Positions 1 through 11,170 of a stretch of DNA of 64,000 nucleotides are shown here, one piece after another; positions within the stretch are counted from its first letter, which is position 1, and the number at the start of each line of letters is the position of its first letter. Under the pieces are notes generated by a model, which saw only the letters and a list, made by a program, of their open reading frames with translations, was not told the DNA's origin and did no database searches. This DNA comes from Egibacteraceae bacterium (GTDB lineage Bacteria > Actinomycetota > Nitriliruptoria > Euzebyales > Egibacteraceae). The stretch is taken from the NCBI GenBank assembly GCA_030447925.1, contig JAUJNX010000004.1:1-64000 (forward strand), read 5' to 3'. Made by a program: the position numbers and the translations under genes.

Positions 1-147
1 GAGATCTACCGCGCACCGTTCTCTCGTGCCCTCGCGGCGGTGTTGCCGTGCTGTCCGGCCGTCACGGTTCGGGGGGGGCGTCGGGTCGCCGACGGCCCGG
101 GCCGTGGCCGCGGGCGCCGCCGACTGGCCGGCGGTCTCACCCGAGGT

Positions 148-2778
<2,631 letters not shown>

Positions 2779-2857
2779 GAACACCTCCCTCGGAACTGCT
2801 CGCTCGCGGGCTCGCCGCGCACACTGGTGGAGCGCTGCGCGCCCGGGATCAGACCCG

Positions 2858-2863
2858 AGTCTA
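2858..2863 (-). promoter_or_regulatory. Putative -10 box for secA
   Basis: TAGACT on the minus strand, about 80 nt before the secA ATG. The same hexamer precedes the response regulator (3638-3643) and the giant glycosyltransferase (26591-26596). No convincing -35 box was seen, so this rests on the hexamer and its position only. Confidence 0.35.
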
Positions 2864-2908
2864 GGTCGCCGGGCGGGAGCCGCTGGCCGGGGGTGTGGAC
2901 AACTCGGG

Positions 2909-3595
2909 CTACTTGATCTCGAGCAGCTTCTCCCGCACGGCGTAGACCACGGCCTCCATGCGCGAGTGCAGGTGGAGCTTCTCCAGGATGTTGCGGACGT
3001 GGTTCTTCACGGTGTTCTCGGAGATGAACAGCGCCTTGGCGATGTCGCGGTTGTTCATCCCCTGGGCCACCAGCGTGAGGACCTCCATCTCGCGGTCCGT
3101 CAGCCGGGGGGCCGGCATCTGCTGCTTCTCCTCGTCCTTGCGCGCCATCGCGGCGAACTCGGTGAGCAGCTTGGAGGCCATCGACGGCGAGATCAGCGAC
3201 TGGCCTGCCCGGACCGACCGGATGGCGTCGGCCACCTCCTCGATCGAGATCTCCTTCAGCAGGTAGCCGCTGGCCCCCGCCTTGATCGCGTCGTAGAGGT
3301 CCTCCTCCTCGTCACTGATCGTGAGCATGAGGATCTTGATGTGGGGGACCGCGTCCTTGATGCGCTTGGTGGCGTCGATCCCGCCGTGTGCCGGCATGCG
3401 CACGTCCATGAGCACGAGGTCGGGCATGTGCTCGACCGCGGCCTCGTAGGCCTGCTTGCCGTTGTTGGCCTCCGCGACGACCTCGATGTCGGTCTCGGTG
3501 GCCAGGACCATCTCCAGCCCGCGGCGGAACAGGGCGTGATCATCCGCGATGACGACGCGGATCAGGTCTCCGCGGGTCGTCTCGGTCTGGCTCAT
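2909..3595 (-). CDS. NarL/LuxR-family response regulator
   Basis: A two-component DNA-binding response regulator of 228 residues. Residues 12-130 form a receiver domain, with the acidic pair in VVIADDH, the phospho-acceptor Asp near residue 64 ([13 protein letters not shown]), Thr near 92 and Lys near 114. Residues 164-212 form a LuxR-type helix-turn-helix (LTDREMEVL ... [11 protein letters not shown]). The start ATG has GGAG 5 nt upstream, and a TAGACT -10 box is at 3638-3643. No histidine kinase is encoded nearby, so it is an orphan in this window. Its place between secA and hpf suggests a general growth or stress role, but the target genes cannot be inferred. Confidence 0.93.
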   Translation of the reverse strand: MSQTETTRGDLIRVVIADDHALFRRGLEMVLATETDIEVVAEANNGKQAYEAAVEHMPDLVLMDVRMPAHGGIDATKRIKDAVPHIKILMLTISDEEEDLYDAIKAGASGYLLKEISIEEVADAIRSVRAGQSLISPSMASKLLTEFAAMARKDEEKQQMPAPRLTDREMEVLTLVAQGMNNRDIAKALFISENTVKNHVRNILEKLHLHSRMEAVVYAVREKLLEIK

Positions 3596-3637
3596 GCAGG
3601 CTCCACAGGGCAGGTCGACGCGACGAGATGCGGACCC

Positions 3638-3643
3638 AGTCTA
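3638..3643 (-). promoter_or_regulatory. Putative -10 box for the response regulator
   Basis: TAGACT on the minus strand, 42 nt before the response-regulator ATG. It is the same hexamer seen upstream of secA. Confidence 0.4.
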
Positions 3644-3698
3644 CCGACCTGCGCGAATAGCCCGGACCGGCGGACCCGGGGCGCGCCGCGGGGGCGGG

Positions 3699-4280
3699 TC
3701 AGACCGGCGCGTCGACGGTCTCCACGAGGGCGAGTGTCCCCTCGCTGGTGCGGTAGACGACGCTGCAGCGGTCCGTCGCCGCGTTGCGGAAGACCAGGAT
3801 GTCGGAGCCGAGCAGCTCCAGCTGGACCGCCGCCTCGTCGGGCAGCATCGGCGGCATCGCGCTGCGGGTCGTGCGCGTGATCCGCGGCGCCGGCCAGGAC
3901 GGGGCCGGCGCGGGGCGCGGCGCCGTCAGCAGCCGCGACGGCGGCGGCAGGGGCGCGGCCACCAGGCCGGACCGCAGGCCGCGGCGGCGCACCCGCGTGA
4001 CCCCGCGCGCCTTGTGCCGGGCGAGCTGGCGCTCGAAGCGCGTGATAGCGACGTCGACCGCGGCGCGGTGGTCGGCACCCCGGCCCTCGACCCGGATGCG
4101 CTCGCGCTTGGTGCGGCCCGTCAGCTCCACCAGGGCGGGGCGCCCCACGCCCTCGGTGGCGAAGACGACCTCGACGGCCAGCAGCCGGTCGAGGAAGCGG
4201 GCGGCGTGCTCGACGCGCTGCACGGCCGCCTGCCGGATCCGCGGGGAGACGTCGCACCTCGCCTTGATGGTGATGTCCAC
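3699..4280 (-). CDS. hpf: Ribosome hibernation promoting factor, long form (HPF/RaiA)
   Basis: Long-form hibernation factor of 193 residues, expected to bind idle 30S subunits and pair ribosomes as 100S dimers in non-growing cells. Residues 1-100 form the S30AE ribosome-binding domain (begins MDITIKARCDVSPRIR). A Pro/Ala-rich linker follows, and residues about 138-190 form the dimerisation domain, recognisable by LELLGSDILVFRNA and VVYRTSEGTLALVE. It starts at GTG 4280, with AGGAGG 8 nt upstream. The gene is divergent from the OB-fold gene at 4398. In Mycobacterium tuberculosis the order is secA1, hpf, comF; here the response regulator sits between hpf and secA, and comF lies about 5 kb away. 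Confidence 0.95.
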   Translation of the reverse strand: MDITIKARCDVSPRIRQAAVQRVEHAARFLDRLLAVEVVFATEGVGRPALVELTGRTKRERIRVEGRGADHRAAVDVAITRFERQLARHKARGVTRVRRRGLRSGLVAAPLPPPSRLLTAPRPAPAPSWPAPRITRTTRSAMPPMLPDEAAVQLELLGSDILVFRNAATDRCSVVYRTSEGTLALVETVDAPV

Positions 4281-4300
4281 CTGGCGTCCCTCCTACCGCT

Positions 4301-4316
4301 CGCACCGAGAGGTGCG
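4301..4316. repeat. Short inverted repeat upstream of hpf
   Basis: CGCACC-GAGA-GGTGCG is a perfect 6-bp inverted repeat with a 4-base loop, 21-36 bp upstream of the hpf GTG and just upstream of its Shine-Dalgarno sequence. It could be an operator or an RNA hairpin in the hpf leader; nothing distinguishes the two. Confidence 0.35.
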
Positions 4317-4384
4317 GAACCTCGGATCTTCGCGGAACCGGCCGCGGCCCCGCAAGGGGTAGATCGGCAGGAGCGTCGCGCCAC

Positions 4385-4390
4385 TACACT
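4385..4390 (+). promoter_or_regulatory. -10 box for leaderless OB-fold gene
   Basis: TACACT ends 7 nt before the ATG at 4398 and no Shine-Dalgarno sequence precedes that ATG. This is the spacing expected when transcription begins at or next to the start codon. Confidence 0.5.
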
Positions 4391-4397
4391 CCCCGCG

Positions 4398-4769
4398 ATG
4401 TCGGACCCGACCGCCCCCTCCCCGCGCGACGTCGACCCCGCCTACCGCGACCGCGAGGCGGACCTGCGGCGCTGGCGCGCGGAGTACGCCGACACCATCG
4501 CCATCGACGACGTGCGCCCGCGCCACCGCGCCCACGTCGTCGGCGTGGTCCAGAAGCTCCGGCTGGTGCCCGACCGCGGGCTCGACGTGACCGTCGAGGA
4601 CGGCACCGGACGGCTGACGGCGTCCTGGAGCGGCCGCACCCGCCTGCCCGGCATCGAGCTGGGCGCGGGGCTGCTGCTCACCGGGACGGTCGCGGAGGAC
4701 CGCGACGGGTCGCGGCGCATGCGCAACCCGGAGTACGCCCTGGTCGCGGGCCCCTACGCATCCGGCTGA
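4398..4769 (+). CDS. OB-fold nucleic-acid-binding domain protein
   Basis: A 123-residue protein whose C-terminal two thirds (about 40-118) fit a single OB-fold: RAHVVGVVQKLRLVP, then DVTVEDGTGRLTASW, then LLLTGTVAEDRDGSRRMRNPEY. The N-terminal 35 residues are charged and probably helical. It belongs to the small actinobacterial OB-fold proteins encoded beside the TrkA pair; in M. tuberculosis Rv2694c is close to ceoB and ceoC. Binding of nucleic acid is inferred from the fold and is not shown by any specific residue. It is transcribed away from hpf and converges on the TrkA gene, whose stop lies 10 bp away. The start appears leaderless. Confidence 0.85.
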   Translation: MSDPTAPSPRDVDPAYRDREADLRRWRAEYADTIAIDDVRPRHRAHVVGVVQKLRLVPDRGLDVTVEDGTGRLTASWSGRTRLPGIELGAGLLLTGTVAEDRDGSRRMRNPEYALVAGPYASG

Positions 4770-4778
4770 GACCCGCCG

Positions 4779-5435
4779 TCAGCCGACCAGGAGGCGGCGC
4801 AGCTCCTCGTGCCGCTCGGTCGCCGCCAGGGCGATGACCTCGTCGCCCTGCTGGAAGGGGGTCTTGCCCCGGCACGGGGTGACGTGGCCGTGGCGGACGA
4901 CCGCGACCAGGGTCACGTCGGCGGGGATCGCCAGGTCCTCGACGCGGTGGCCGACGGCCGGGGAGCTCGCGTCCAGGCGGACCTCGAGCAGCTCGACCTG
5001 GCCGTGCTCCAGCTTCAGCAGCGAGACCAGGTCCCCGGCGGTGACCTCCTCCTCGACGAAGCGGGTCAGCACCTCCGGCGGGCTGACGGCCATGTCGACG
5101 CCCCAGGACTCGTCGAACAGCCACTGGTTGGTCGGGTGGTTGACGCGCGCGAGCACGCGGGGGACGGCGAACTCCTGCTTGCCCAGCAGGCTGATGACCA
5201 GGTTGTCCTCGTCGTCGCCGGTCGCGGCGACCAGGACGTCGGCCTCGCGCAGGCCGGCGCGCTCCAGCACCGCCGGGTCGCACGCGTCGCCCAGCTCCAT
5301 GCGGAACGGGCAGTCCCCCAGCCGCTTCAGCGTCGCCGCGTCGCGCTCCAGCAGCGTCACCAGGTGCTTGCGCGCATCGAGGTTGAGCGCCAGGTAGCGC
5401 CCCACGTTGCCCCCGCCCGCCACGACCACGCGCAT
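4779..5435 (-). CDS. trkA: TrkA-family potassium uptake regulatory protein (CeoC-like)
   Basis: Cytoplasmic NAD-binding gating subunit of a Trk/Ktr-type potassium system, 218 residues. The N-terminus carries the Rossmann motif GGGNVG (7-12) and an acidic residue at the end of strand 2 (LLERD), followed by the RCK core (VLVAATGDDEDNLV). Residues about 140-217 form the TrkA_C ligand-binding domain, with GHRVEDLAIPADVTLVAVVR and FQQGDEVIALA. Its ATG shares one base with the TGA of the upstream TrkA paralogue (TGATG), so the two are translationally coupled and probably hetero-oligomerise, as proposed for mycobacterial CeoB/CeoC. No TrkH/KtrB channel gene is present in the window. Confidence 0.93.
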   Translation of the reverse strand: MRVVVAGGGNVGRYLALNLDARKHLVTLLERDAATLKRLGDCPFRMELGDACDPAVLERAGLREADVLVAATGDDEDNLVISLLGKQEFAVPRVLARVNHPTNQWLFDESWGVDMAVSPPEVLTRFVEEEVTAGDLVSLLKLEHGQVELLEVRLDASSPAVGHRVEDLAIPADVTLVAVVRHGHVTPCRGKTPFQQGDEVIALAATERHEELRRLLVG

Positions 5436-6097
5436 CAGTGCTCGCCTCCCAGTGCCGCGACCGAAGCGCGGACGGCGTCCAGCGACGCCCGGTCGACCGA
5501 CAGGTGGACCAGGTCCCCGCCCTCCAGCAGCGCGCCCGGCGGCGGGACCACGGTGTTGCCGGCGCGGGTGATGCCCGCCAGCACGCTGTGGCCGGGGCGG
5601 GTCAGCCGGTCCGCACCGATCCCGTGGGTGCCGTCGGGCACCTCGAAGGTGGCGAGCACCACGTCGGTGCCCATCGCCAGCGGCGCCAGGCGCCCCGCCT
5701 CCGGCTGGACGGCGCCGAGCAGCCGCTCCGCGGTCCAGCGCGCCGACGCGACGACCTCCACGTTCATGCGCTCGAAGATCTCCGCCCGGCGGGGGTCGTA
5801 GATCCGTGCGACCACGCGGTCGACGCCGTAGCGCTCCTTGGCGGTCCTGGCGGCGACGATGTTGGAGTTGTCCCCGCTGGTCACCGCCACGAACGCCTGC
5901 GCCTTGCGCACCTTGGCCGCGTCGAGGGCGCCCTGGTCGAAGACGATCCCGGTCACCGTGCTGCCGGTGAAATCGGCGCCCAGGCGGGCGAACGCCTGCG
6001 GGTTCTTGTCGATGACGACCACGTCGTGGCCGTCGGCGGCGAGGGCGGTGGCGACCTGTGCGCCCACCCGCCCGCAGCCGGCGATGATCGCGTGCAT
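5435..6097 (-). CDS. trkA: TrkA-family potassium uptake regulatory protein (CeoB-like)
   Basis: First gene of the TrkA pair, 220 residues. It has the Rossmann motif GCGRVG (7-12), VVVIDKNPQAF at the adenine-ribose site, the RCK core (AFVAVTSGDNSNIVAART) and a C-terminal TrkA_C domain from about residue 140 (GRLAPLAMGTDVVLATFEV). It starts at ATG 6097 with a GAGGGT-type ribosome site upstream and is divergent from the APC permease (start 6185). The arrangement permease, ceoB, ceoC, OB-fold matches Rv2690c-Rv2694c of M. tuberculosis. Role: nucleotide-dependent control of a K+ transporter at the inner face of the membrane. Confidence 0.93.
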   Translation of the reverse strand: MHAIIAGCGRVGAQVATALAADGHDVVVIDKNPQAFARLGADFTGSTVTGIVFDQGALDAAKVRKAQAFVAVTSGDNSNIVAARTAKERYGVDRVVARIYDPRRAEIFERMNVEVVASARWTAERLLGAVQPEAGRLAPLAMGTDVVLATFEVPDGTHGIGADRLTRPGHSVLAGITRAGNTVVPPPGALLEGGDLVHLSVDRASLDAVRASVAALGGEH

Positions 6098-6184
6098 GCC
6101 AGACCCTCGCTCGCTGGAATCGGACCTACCATAGCCCGCGCCGCGCGGAGCACCCGCACGGCGACGGTGGACAGGAGCGGCGTC

Positions 6185-8509
6185 GTGGTGGTGTCGGGTG
6201 CGGGTCTGAAGCGGCTGCTCGTGGGCGCGCCGCGGCCCTCCGGGCAGCTGAACCACACGCTGCTGCCCAAGTGGATGGCGCTGCCGGTCTTCTCCAGCGA
6301 CCCCATGTCGTCGACCGCGTACGCCACGCAGGAGATGATGCTGGTCCTGCTCCTGGCGGGCACCGGCGCCTTCGCCAACATCATGCCGCTGTCCATCGCG
6401 GTCGCGGCGCTGCTGACCATCGTGGTGCTGAGCTACCGCCAGACCGTGCGCGCCTACCCCCGCGGCGGCGGGTCCTACATCGTCACGCGCGAGAACCTCG
6501 GCGACCTGCCCGGCCTTCTGGCCGCCGCGGCCATCCTCATCGACTACACCCTCACCGTGTCGGTCTCGATCGCGGCGGGCGTCGACGCGATCATCTCGGC
6601 GGTCCCCGGCCTGGCGCCCGAGCGGCTGCTGCTGGCCCTGGCCTTCGTCGCGCTCGTGACCCTGGTGAACCTGCGCGGGGTCAAGGAGGCGGGACTCCTG
6701 TTCGCCCTGCCGACCTACCTGTTCATCACCGTGATGTTCGTGATGATCCTGTGGGGACTGGCGCAGTGCGCGACGGTCGGCTGCCCCCAGGCGGCGAGTG
6801 CGGGGCTGGACGTCCCGATCGAGGAGAGCCTCGGCCTGCTGCTGCTCCTGCGCGCCTTCTCCTCCGGCGCCACCGCCCTCACCGGGGTGGAGGCGATCTC
6901 CGACGGCGTCCCGGCCTTCCGCTACCCCCAGAGCCGGAACGCGGCGACGACGCTGGGGATCATGGGCACCATCTCGGTCTCGATGTTCCTGGGCATCAGC
7001 TTCCTGGCCGACCGCACCAACGTGGTCCACGAGGAGGGCGGCCCGACCGTCACCTCCGAGATCGCCGAGGCGGTGTTCAGCGGCCGGGGCTTCGGCTTCT
7101 ACCTGGTCCAGGTCGTGACCGCGGCCATCCTGATCCTGGCGGCCAACACCGCCTACGCCGACTTCCCGCGCCTGGCGTCGGTCCTCGCCCGCGACCGGTT
7201 CCTGCCGCGCCAGTTCACCAGCCGCGGCGACCGCCTGGTCTTCTCCAACGGCGTGCTCGTGCTGGCGGTGGTGGCATCGCTCCTGCTGATCCTGTTCCGG
7301 GCCAGCGTCACCAACCTCATCCAGCTCTACGTCGTCGGCGTGTTCACCGCCTTCACCCTGTCCCAGACCGGCATGGTCCTGCACCACCGCCGCGTGCGCG
7401 AACCGGGCTGGCAGCGCGGCGCGGTGATCAACGGCGTCGGGGCGCTGACGACGGGTGTCGTCCTGATCGTCGTCACCATCAGCAAGTTCGCCCTGGGCGC
7501 GTGGATCGTCATCGTCGCGATGCCGGTCCTGGCCTACGTCATGTGGCGCATCCGGGCCCACTACGCCAAGGTCAGCGTGCAGCTGCGCGCCGACGTCGCG
7601 GTGGAGGAACCGCCCCGGCCGCAGCACGTCTGTCTCGTCCTGGACCGGGTCGACGAGGCCATGGCCCGCGGGATCAGCTACGCCCTGGCCGTCCGCGCCA
7701 CCTCCATCACCGCGTTCGCCGTCCCCGTCGACGACCAGGTCATCCCGCGCTTCCGCGAGCTCGCCCCCGACATCGAGGTCCGTGAGGTCGCGCCGCTGCG
7801 CAGCCGGGGGTCGATCGCGAAGCTGCGCCAGGCGCTGGCGGACGAGGTCGCCCGCCGCCCTGACGGGACGGTGACCGCGCTGGTGGCCGAGAGCCAGTCG
7901 CGCAACTGGACCGAGCAGCTCCGCGACCACTGGTACGACCTGCGCATCAAGCGCGCGCTGCTCGACGAGGGCGACCTGGTGGTCACCGACGTCACCTCCC
8001 TGGACACCGGCGCCGGCGCGCCGGTCGTGGAGGAGCCCGTCGAGCACCACGTCGTCGTGCTGGCGTCGGCGGCGAACAAGGCGACCCTGCGCGCGATCGC
8101 CTTCGCCAAGGGCCTGGACGGCACGACCACCCGCGCCCTGTCGATCAACCTGGACACCGAGCGCAGCACCCGCATCCTCCACGAGTGGGAGGACTGGGGA
8201 GTGGACCTGCCGCTCGAGCTGGTCGACAGCCCCTTCCGGTCGCTGTCGGACTCCCTGCGCGAGTACGTGCGGGCCTTCCGGCCCGACGGGCGCCGCATCG
8301 TGGTCACCTGCGTGCTGCCCGAGTTCGTGCTGCCGCGCTGGTACCACGCCCCGCTGCACAACCAGACCGCCCTGCTCATCAAGAACGTGCTGCTGTTCGA
8401 GCGCGGCGTGGTGACCACCAGCGTGCCCTACCACCTGCCCGCCGGCGCGCCCCAGGAGGCGCGCGAGGGCCAGGGCAGCCGCGCGGGGTCCGGCCGCGCC
8501 GGTGTCTGA
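6185..8509 (+). CDS. APC-superfamily permease with cytoplasmic C-terminal domain
   Basis: Membrane transporter of about 774 residues. Residues 30-480 give about 12 hydrophobic segments of the amino acid-polyamine-organocation fold: FSSDPMSSTAYATQEMMLVL, YRQTVRAYPRGGGSYIV and FSSGATALTGVEAISDGVPA are typical of the KUP-like actinobacterial APC subgroup. The last 290 residues are soluble, with UspA-like stretches (HHVVVLASAANKATLRAIAF). I chose GTG 6185 because AGGAG lies 7 nt upstream; two more GTG codons follow directly. It lies divergent to the trkA pair. Homologues sit next to ceoB in mycobacteria, so a role in K+ or amino acid transport linked to the TrkA proteins is plausible, but the substrate is not visible. 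Confidence 0.92.
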   Translation: MVVSGAGLKRLLVGAPRPSGQLNHTLLPKWMALPVFSSDPMSSTAYATQEMMLVLLLAGTGAFANIMPLSIAVAALLTIVVLSYRQTVRAYPRGGGSYIVTRENLGDLPGLLAAAAILIDYTLTVSVSIAAGVDAIISAVPGLAPERLLLALAFVALVTLVNLRGVKEAGLLFALPTYLFITVMFVMILWGLAQCATVGCPQAASAGLDVPIEESLGLLLLLRAFSSGATALTGVEAISDGVPAFRYPQSRNAATTLGIMGTISVSMFLGISFLADRTNVVHEEGGPTVTSEIAEAVFSGRGFGFYLVQVVTAAILILAANTAYADFPRLASVLARDRFLPRQFTSRGDRLVFSNGVLVLAVVASLLLILFRASVTNLIQLYVVGVFTAFTLSQTGMVLHHRRVREPGWQRGAVINGVGALTTGVVLIVVTISKFALGAWIVIVAMPVLAYVMWRIRAHYAKVSVQLRADVAVEEPPRPQHVCLVLDRVDEAMARGISYALAVRATSITAFAVPVDDQVIPRFRELAPDIEVREVAPLRSRGSIAKLRQALADEVARRPDGTVTALVAESQSRNWTEQLRDHWYDLRIKRALLDEGDLVVTDVTSLDTGAGAPVVEEPVEHHVVVLASAANKATLRAIAFAKGLDGTTTRALSINLDTERSTRILHEWEDWGVDLPLELVDSPFRSLSDSLREYVRAFRPDGRRIVVTCVLPEFVLPRWYHAPLHNQTALLIKNVLLFERGVVTTSVPYHLPAGAPQEAREGQGSRAGSGRAGV

Positions 8510-9602
8510 CGGGGCCGGGGTGGCCGTCGCGCCCGTCGGCGACGACCGCGGGGCGCCGCCCGCCTCCGTGCCGGCGTGGCTCGACGGTGCCGCCGGGTGG
8601 GCCTGGCGCCTGCTGGTGATCGGCGTCGCCCTGGCGCTGGTCGCCGAGGTGCTGGGACGGCTGGCGCTGGTCGTCGTCCCCCTGGTGATGGCCGTCCTGC
8701 TCGCCACGCTGCTGGTCCCGGTGGTCGAGTGGCTGGCCCGCCGCCGGGTGCCGCGCGGCCTGGCCGCGGCCCTCGTCGTGGTCGCGACCGTCCTGTTCAT
8801 CGGCACCGCCACGAGCGTGCTGGTCACCAGCGTCGTCCGCGAGCTCGCCGACCTGCGCGGCCTGATGCAGGACGGGGCCGAGCCGATGCTGGACCGGCTC
8901 GGGGTGGCGCTGCGCCTGTCGCCCCAGGTGCGCGACCAGGCGACCGCGGGCCTGCAGCAGCTGGCCGACGGCGCCGAGCCCGACGCCAGCGCCATCCTCT
9001 CCGCGGTCACCGGCGTCGGCCAGGTGGTGACGGGGTCGGTCCTGGCGCTGGTGTTCACCGCCATCCTGGTCGCCGACGGCACCCGCGTCGCCACCTGGGT
9101 GCGCGACCGGCTGCCGGGCCGTCACCACGAGGAGGCCGCCGCGCTGGGCCGCCGGGCCTGGCAGTCGCTGTCCGCCTACGTCCGCGGGCTGGCGATCGTG
9201 GCGTTCCTCGACGCGGTCGGGATCGGCATCGGGCTGGTCCTCATCGGCGTGCCCCTGGCGGCGGCGCTGACCGCGATCATCTTCCTGTCGTGCTTCATCC
9301 CGCTGGTGGGGCCGGTGGTCGCCGGCGCGCTGGCCGTGTTGGTGGCCTTCGTCGGCGCCGGGCCGGTCCCCGCGCTGGTGACGCTGGGGCTGGTCCTGGT
9401 CATCCAGCAGGTCGCCGCCAACGTCCTGCAGCCGCTGATCCTGGGGCGCAGCGTCGCGCTGCACCCGATCGTCGTCGTCGTCGCGCTGGCGGTCGGGTCG
9501 ATCCTGGCGGGCGTCGCGGGCCTGTTCGTCGCGGTGACGCTGCGCTGCGTCTCCGCCCACCTCGGCAACGAGCTCCGCCACCCCCGCGGCGGCACGCCCT
9601 AG
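8502..9602 (+). CDS. AI-2E family membrane protein
   Basis: A 366-residue polytopic protein of the AI-2E/YdgG/PerM family. It has an N-terminal pair of membrane segments, a soluble region at about 110-195, then GLAIVAFLDAVGIGIGLVLIGVPLAAALT and FLSCFIPLVGPVVAGALA, which carry the family signature, and PLILGRSVALHPIVVVVALA near the C-terminus. It starts at GTG 8502, overlapping the APC permease gene by 8 nt, so the two are co-translated. Members export or take up small solutes, including autoinducer-2 in one case and sodium/proton exchange in others. The substrate here is unknown. Confidence 0.92.
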   Translation: MSDGAGVAVAPVGDDRGAPPASVPAWLDGAAGWAWRLLVIGVALALVAEVLGRLALVVVPLVMAVLLATLLVPVVEWLARRRVPRGLAAALVVVATVLFIGTATSVLVTSVVRELADLRGLMQDGAEPMLDRLGVALRLSPQVRDQATAGLQQLADGAEPDASAILSAVTGVGQVVTGSVLALVFTAILVADGTRVATWVRDRLPGRHHEEAAALGRRAWQSLSAYVRGLAIVAFLDAVGIGIGLVLIGVPLAAALTAIIFLSCFIPLVGPVVAGALAVLVAFVGAGPVPALVTLGLVLVIQQVAANVLQPLILGRSVALHPIVVVVALAVGSILAGVAGLFVAVTLRCVSAHLGNELRHPRGGTP

Positions 9603-9605
9603 CCC

Positions 9606-10260
9606 TCAGCCGGACGCGGCGCGGGCGCGGTCGCCCGCGACGGCGAGGGTGGCGACCAGGACCCGCCGGGCCCCGGCGGCGCGCAGCGCCCCGCCGCCGC
9701 CAGGGCCGTCGCGCCGGTCGTGCGCACGTCGTCGACCAGCACCACCGCGGCGGGCACCGGTCGGGTGGCCCGGAACGCGTCCGCGGGCAGCGCGCGGCGC
9801 CCGGCGGGGTCCAGCGCCGTCTGGTCGGGCAGGTCCCCGGTCGCGGCCAGCAGCCCCACGGCGCCGGCGCCGGCCAGGAGGCGGGGCAGCTCGAACCCGC
9901 GCGCCCGCCGGCGCCGCGCGGGGACGGGACCCAGGTGGTCGCCACCTCGCGGGGTCCCGGCAGCCCCAGCTCGGCCCGCAGCAGCCGCCCGAGCGCCGGC
10001 GCCGCGGCCCACCGACCGCCGGCCTTCATCCCCCGCACCGCCCGGGCGACGGCCCCGGCGTAGGCCCAGCCGCCGGCGGCCAGCACGCCGTCGGCCAGCT
10101 CCTCGCGGCCGCCGGCGCCCAGCCGCAGCGCGTCCAGCGCAACTCCCGCGGCCGGCCGCGCCCCCCCCCGCCGCCCCGGCCCGCCCCCCCCGGGCGGGGC
10201 GCCGCCCCGGCACGAGGAGGTCGGCGACGGCACCCCGCGTCGCGGGCCCCGCCGCACGCT
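9606..10260 (-). pseudogene. ComF-family phosphoribosyltransferase-like gene, frameshifted
   Basis: The minus strand encodes a ComF-type protein only if frames are joined. One frame gives VARAVRGMKAGGRWAAAPA and VATTWVPSP. A second gives RRRARGFELPRLLAGAGAV and the PRPP loop VVLVDDVRTTGATALAAAG. A third gives VLVATLAVAGDRARAASG and the TGA at 9606-9608. The junctions are near 9915 (a CCCC run) and 9700 (a C run); each is repaired by one extra base. The N-terminus, where ComF proteins often have zinc cysteines, falls in very long C/G runs at 10150-10200 and cannot be read. It converges with the AI-2E gene. In M. tuberculosis comF follows hpf. The gene is either truly decayed or miscalled. Confidence 0.7.
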
Positions 10261-10630
10261 AGCGGCGCGGCGCCGGCCGGCCGCGGGCCGGCTGTGGACC
10301 GGGCCGAACGGCGGGGACCGGGGCCCACGATCGCCGCGCGCGGCCCCGTCCGGCCGGTCACTGGCGCGGGCCGCGGGCCCCTTCGCGCCGATCTCGATGC
10401 CCCGCCGGGGCGCGGCCCCGCGGTGGCCAGCGACAGCGACGGCCACCCGCCCAGGCGCCACCGCGGCGGGCGGGGAACGAGACCGGAGGAACGTCATCGT
10501 GGACCGCTCCCCTGATCGCACTCACCCCGCCCCGGTGCTCCTCACCGGCGCATCGGGGTTTCACCGTCTTCCGGCGGACCGCGGAAGGTCCGCGTGCTCA
10601 CCTCCGCGGCGCCCGGCGCGTTGGGAGAGC
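10261..10630. other. Non-coding gap before the sigma factor gene
   Basis: About 370 bases between the comF-like gene and the sigma factor. It is open in several frames, as expected at this base composition, but shows no recognisable protein. The only structure seen is the inverted repeat at 10574-10593. This segment presumably holds the sigma factor promoter; GGAAC-type sequences occur near 10475 and 10490, but no convincing ECF -10 partner was found. Confidence 0.5.
10574..10593. repeat. Inverted repeat upstream of ECF sigma factor
   Basis: GCGGACC-GCGGAA-GGTCCGC is a perfect 7-bp inverted repeat with a 6-base spacer, ending 37 bp before the sigma factor ATG. It may be an operator or a leader hairpin. 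Confidence 0.4.
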
Positions 10631-11170
10631 ATGAGCATCGCGGTGCTACCAGGAGCAGCGGTGGACAGCGAGGGGTTCGACGCGTTCGTGCGCAGCCAGC
10701 ACGAGCAGCTCGTCCGCACCCTCGTCCTGCACTGCGGCGACCGATCATTGGCCGAGCAACTGGCCCAGGACGCCTTCGTCCGGGCACACGAGCGGTGGGA
10801 GCGGGTGCGCGGCATGGACGCGCCCGGCGCGTGGCTCCACCGCGTGGCGATCAACCTGAGCAACTCGTGGTGGCGCCGCCAGGCCGCCGAGCGGCGCGCC
10901 TACACCCGGGCGGGCGCGCGCCCCGCGGCCGGCGCGACGGACCCCGACGACGTCCTGGCCATCCGGGCCGCGCTCCGCGGGCTGCCGCCGCGGCAGCGGG
11001 AGGTGCTCGTCCTGCGCTACTTCCTCGACCTGTCCGTGACCGACACCGCGACACGCATGGGCCTGAAGGAGGGCTCCGTGAAGTCGCTCACCCACCGGGC
11101 CGTGGCCGCGCTGCGGCACCGCCTGGGCGACGTGCCCGTGACGATCCCGGAGGTGCTGCACGGTGCCTGA
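10631..11170 (+). CDS. SigE-family ECF RNA polymerase sigma factor
   Basis: A 179-residue extracytoplasmic-function sigma factor. Region 2 spans about residues 15-85 (FVRSQHEQLVRTLVLHCGD, AEQLAQDAFVRAHERW, APGAWLHRVAINLSNSWWRR). Region 4 spans about 110-165 (AALRGLPPRQREVLVLRYFL, GLKEGSVKSLTHRAVAALR). This is the actinobacterial SigE-70/SigE family, which often lacks a zinc-type anti-sigma factor. The ATG at 10631 follows GGGAGAGC with tight spacing. The 3' end overlaps the next gene by 8 nt, so sigma factor and membrane propeller are translationally coupled and probably form one sensory unit. Confidence 0.94.
   Translation: MSIAVLPGAAVDSEGFDAFVRSQHEQLVRTLVLHCGDRSLAEQLAQDAFVRAHERWERVRGMDAPGAWLHRVAINLSNSWWRRQAAERRAYTRAGARPAAGATDPDDVLAIRAALRGLPPRQREVLVLRYFLDLSVTDTATRMGLKEGSVKSLTHRAVAALRHRLGDVPVTIPEVLHGA

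Noticed and set aside
10470-10510. GGAAC elements upstream of the ECF sigma gene as an autoregulated ECF promoter.
   Set aside because: No -10 partner of CGTC type at the right 16-17 bp spacing was found.
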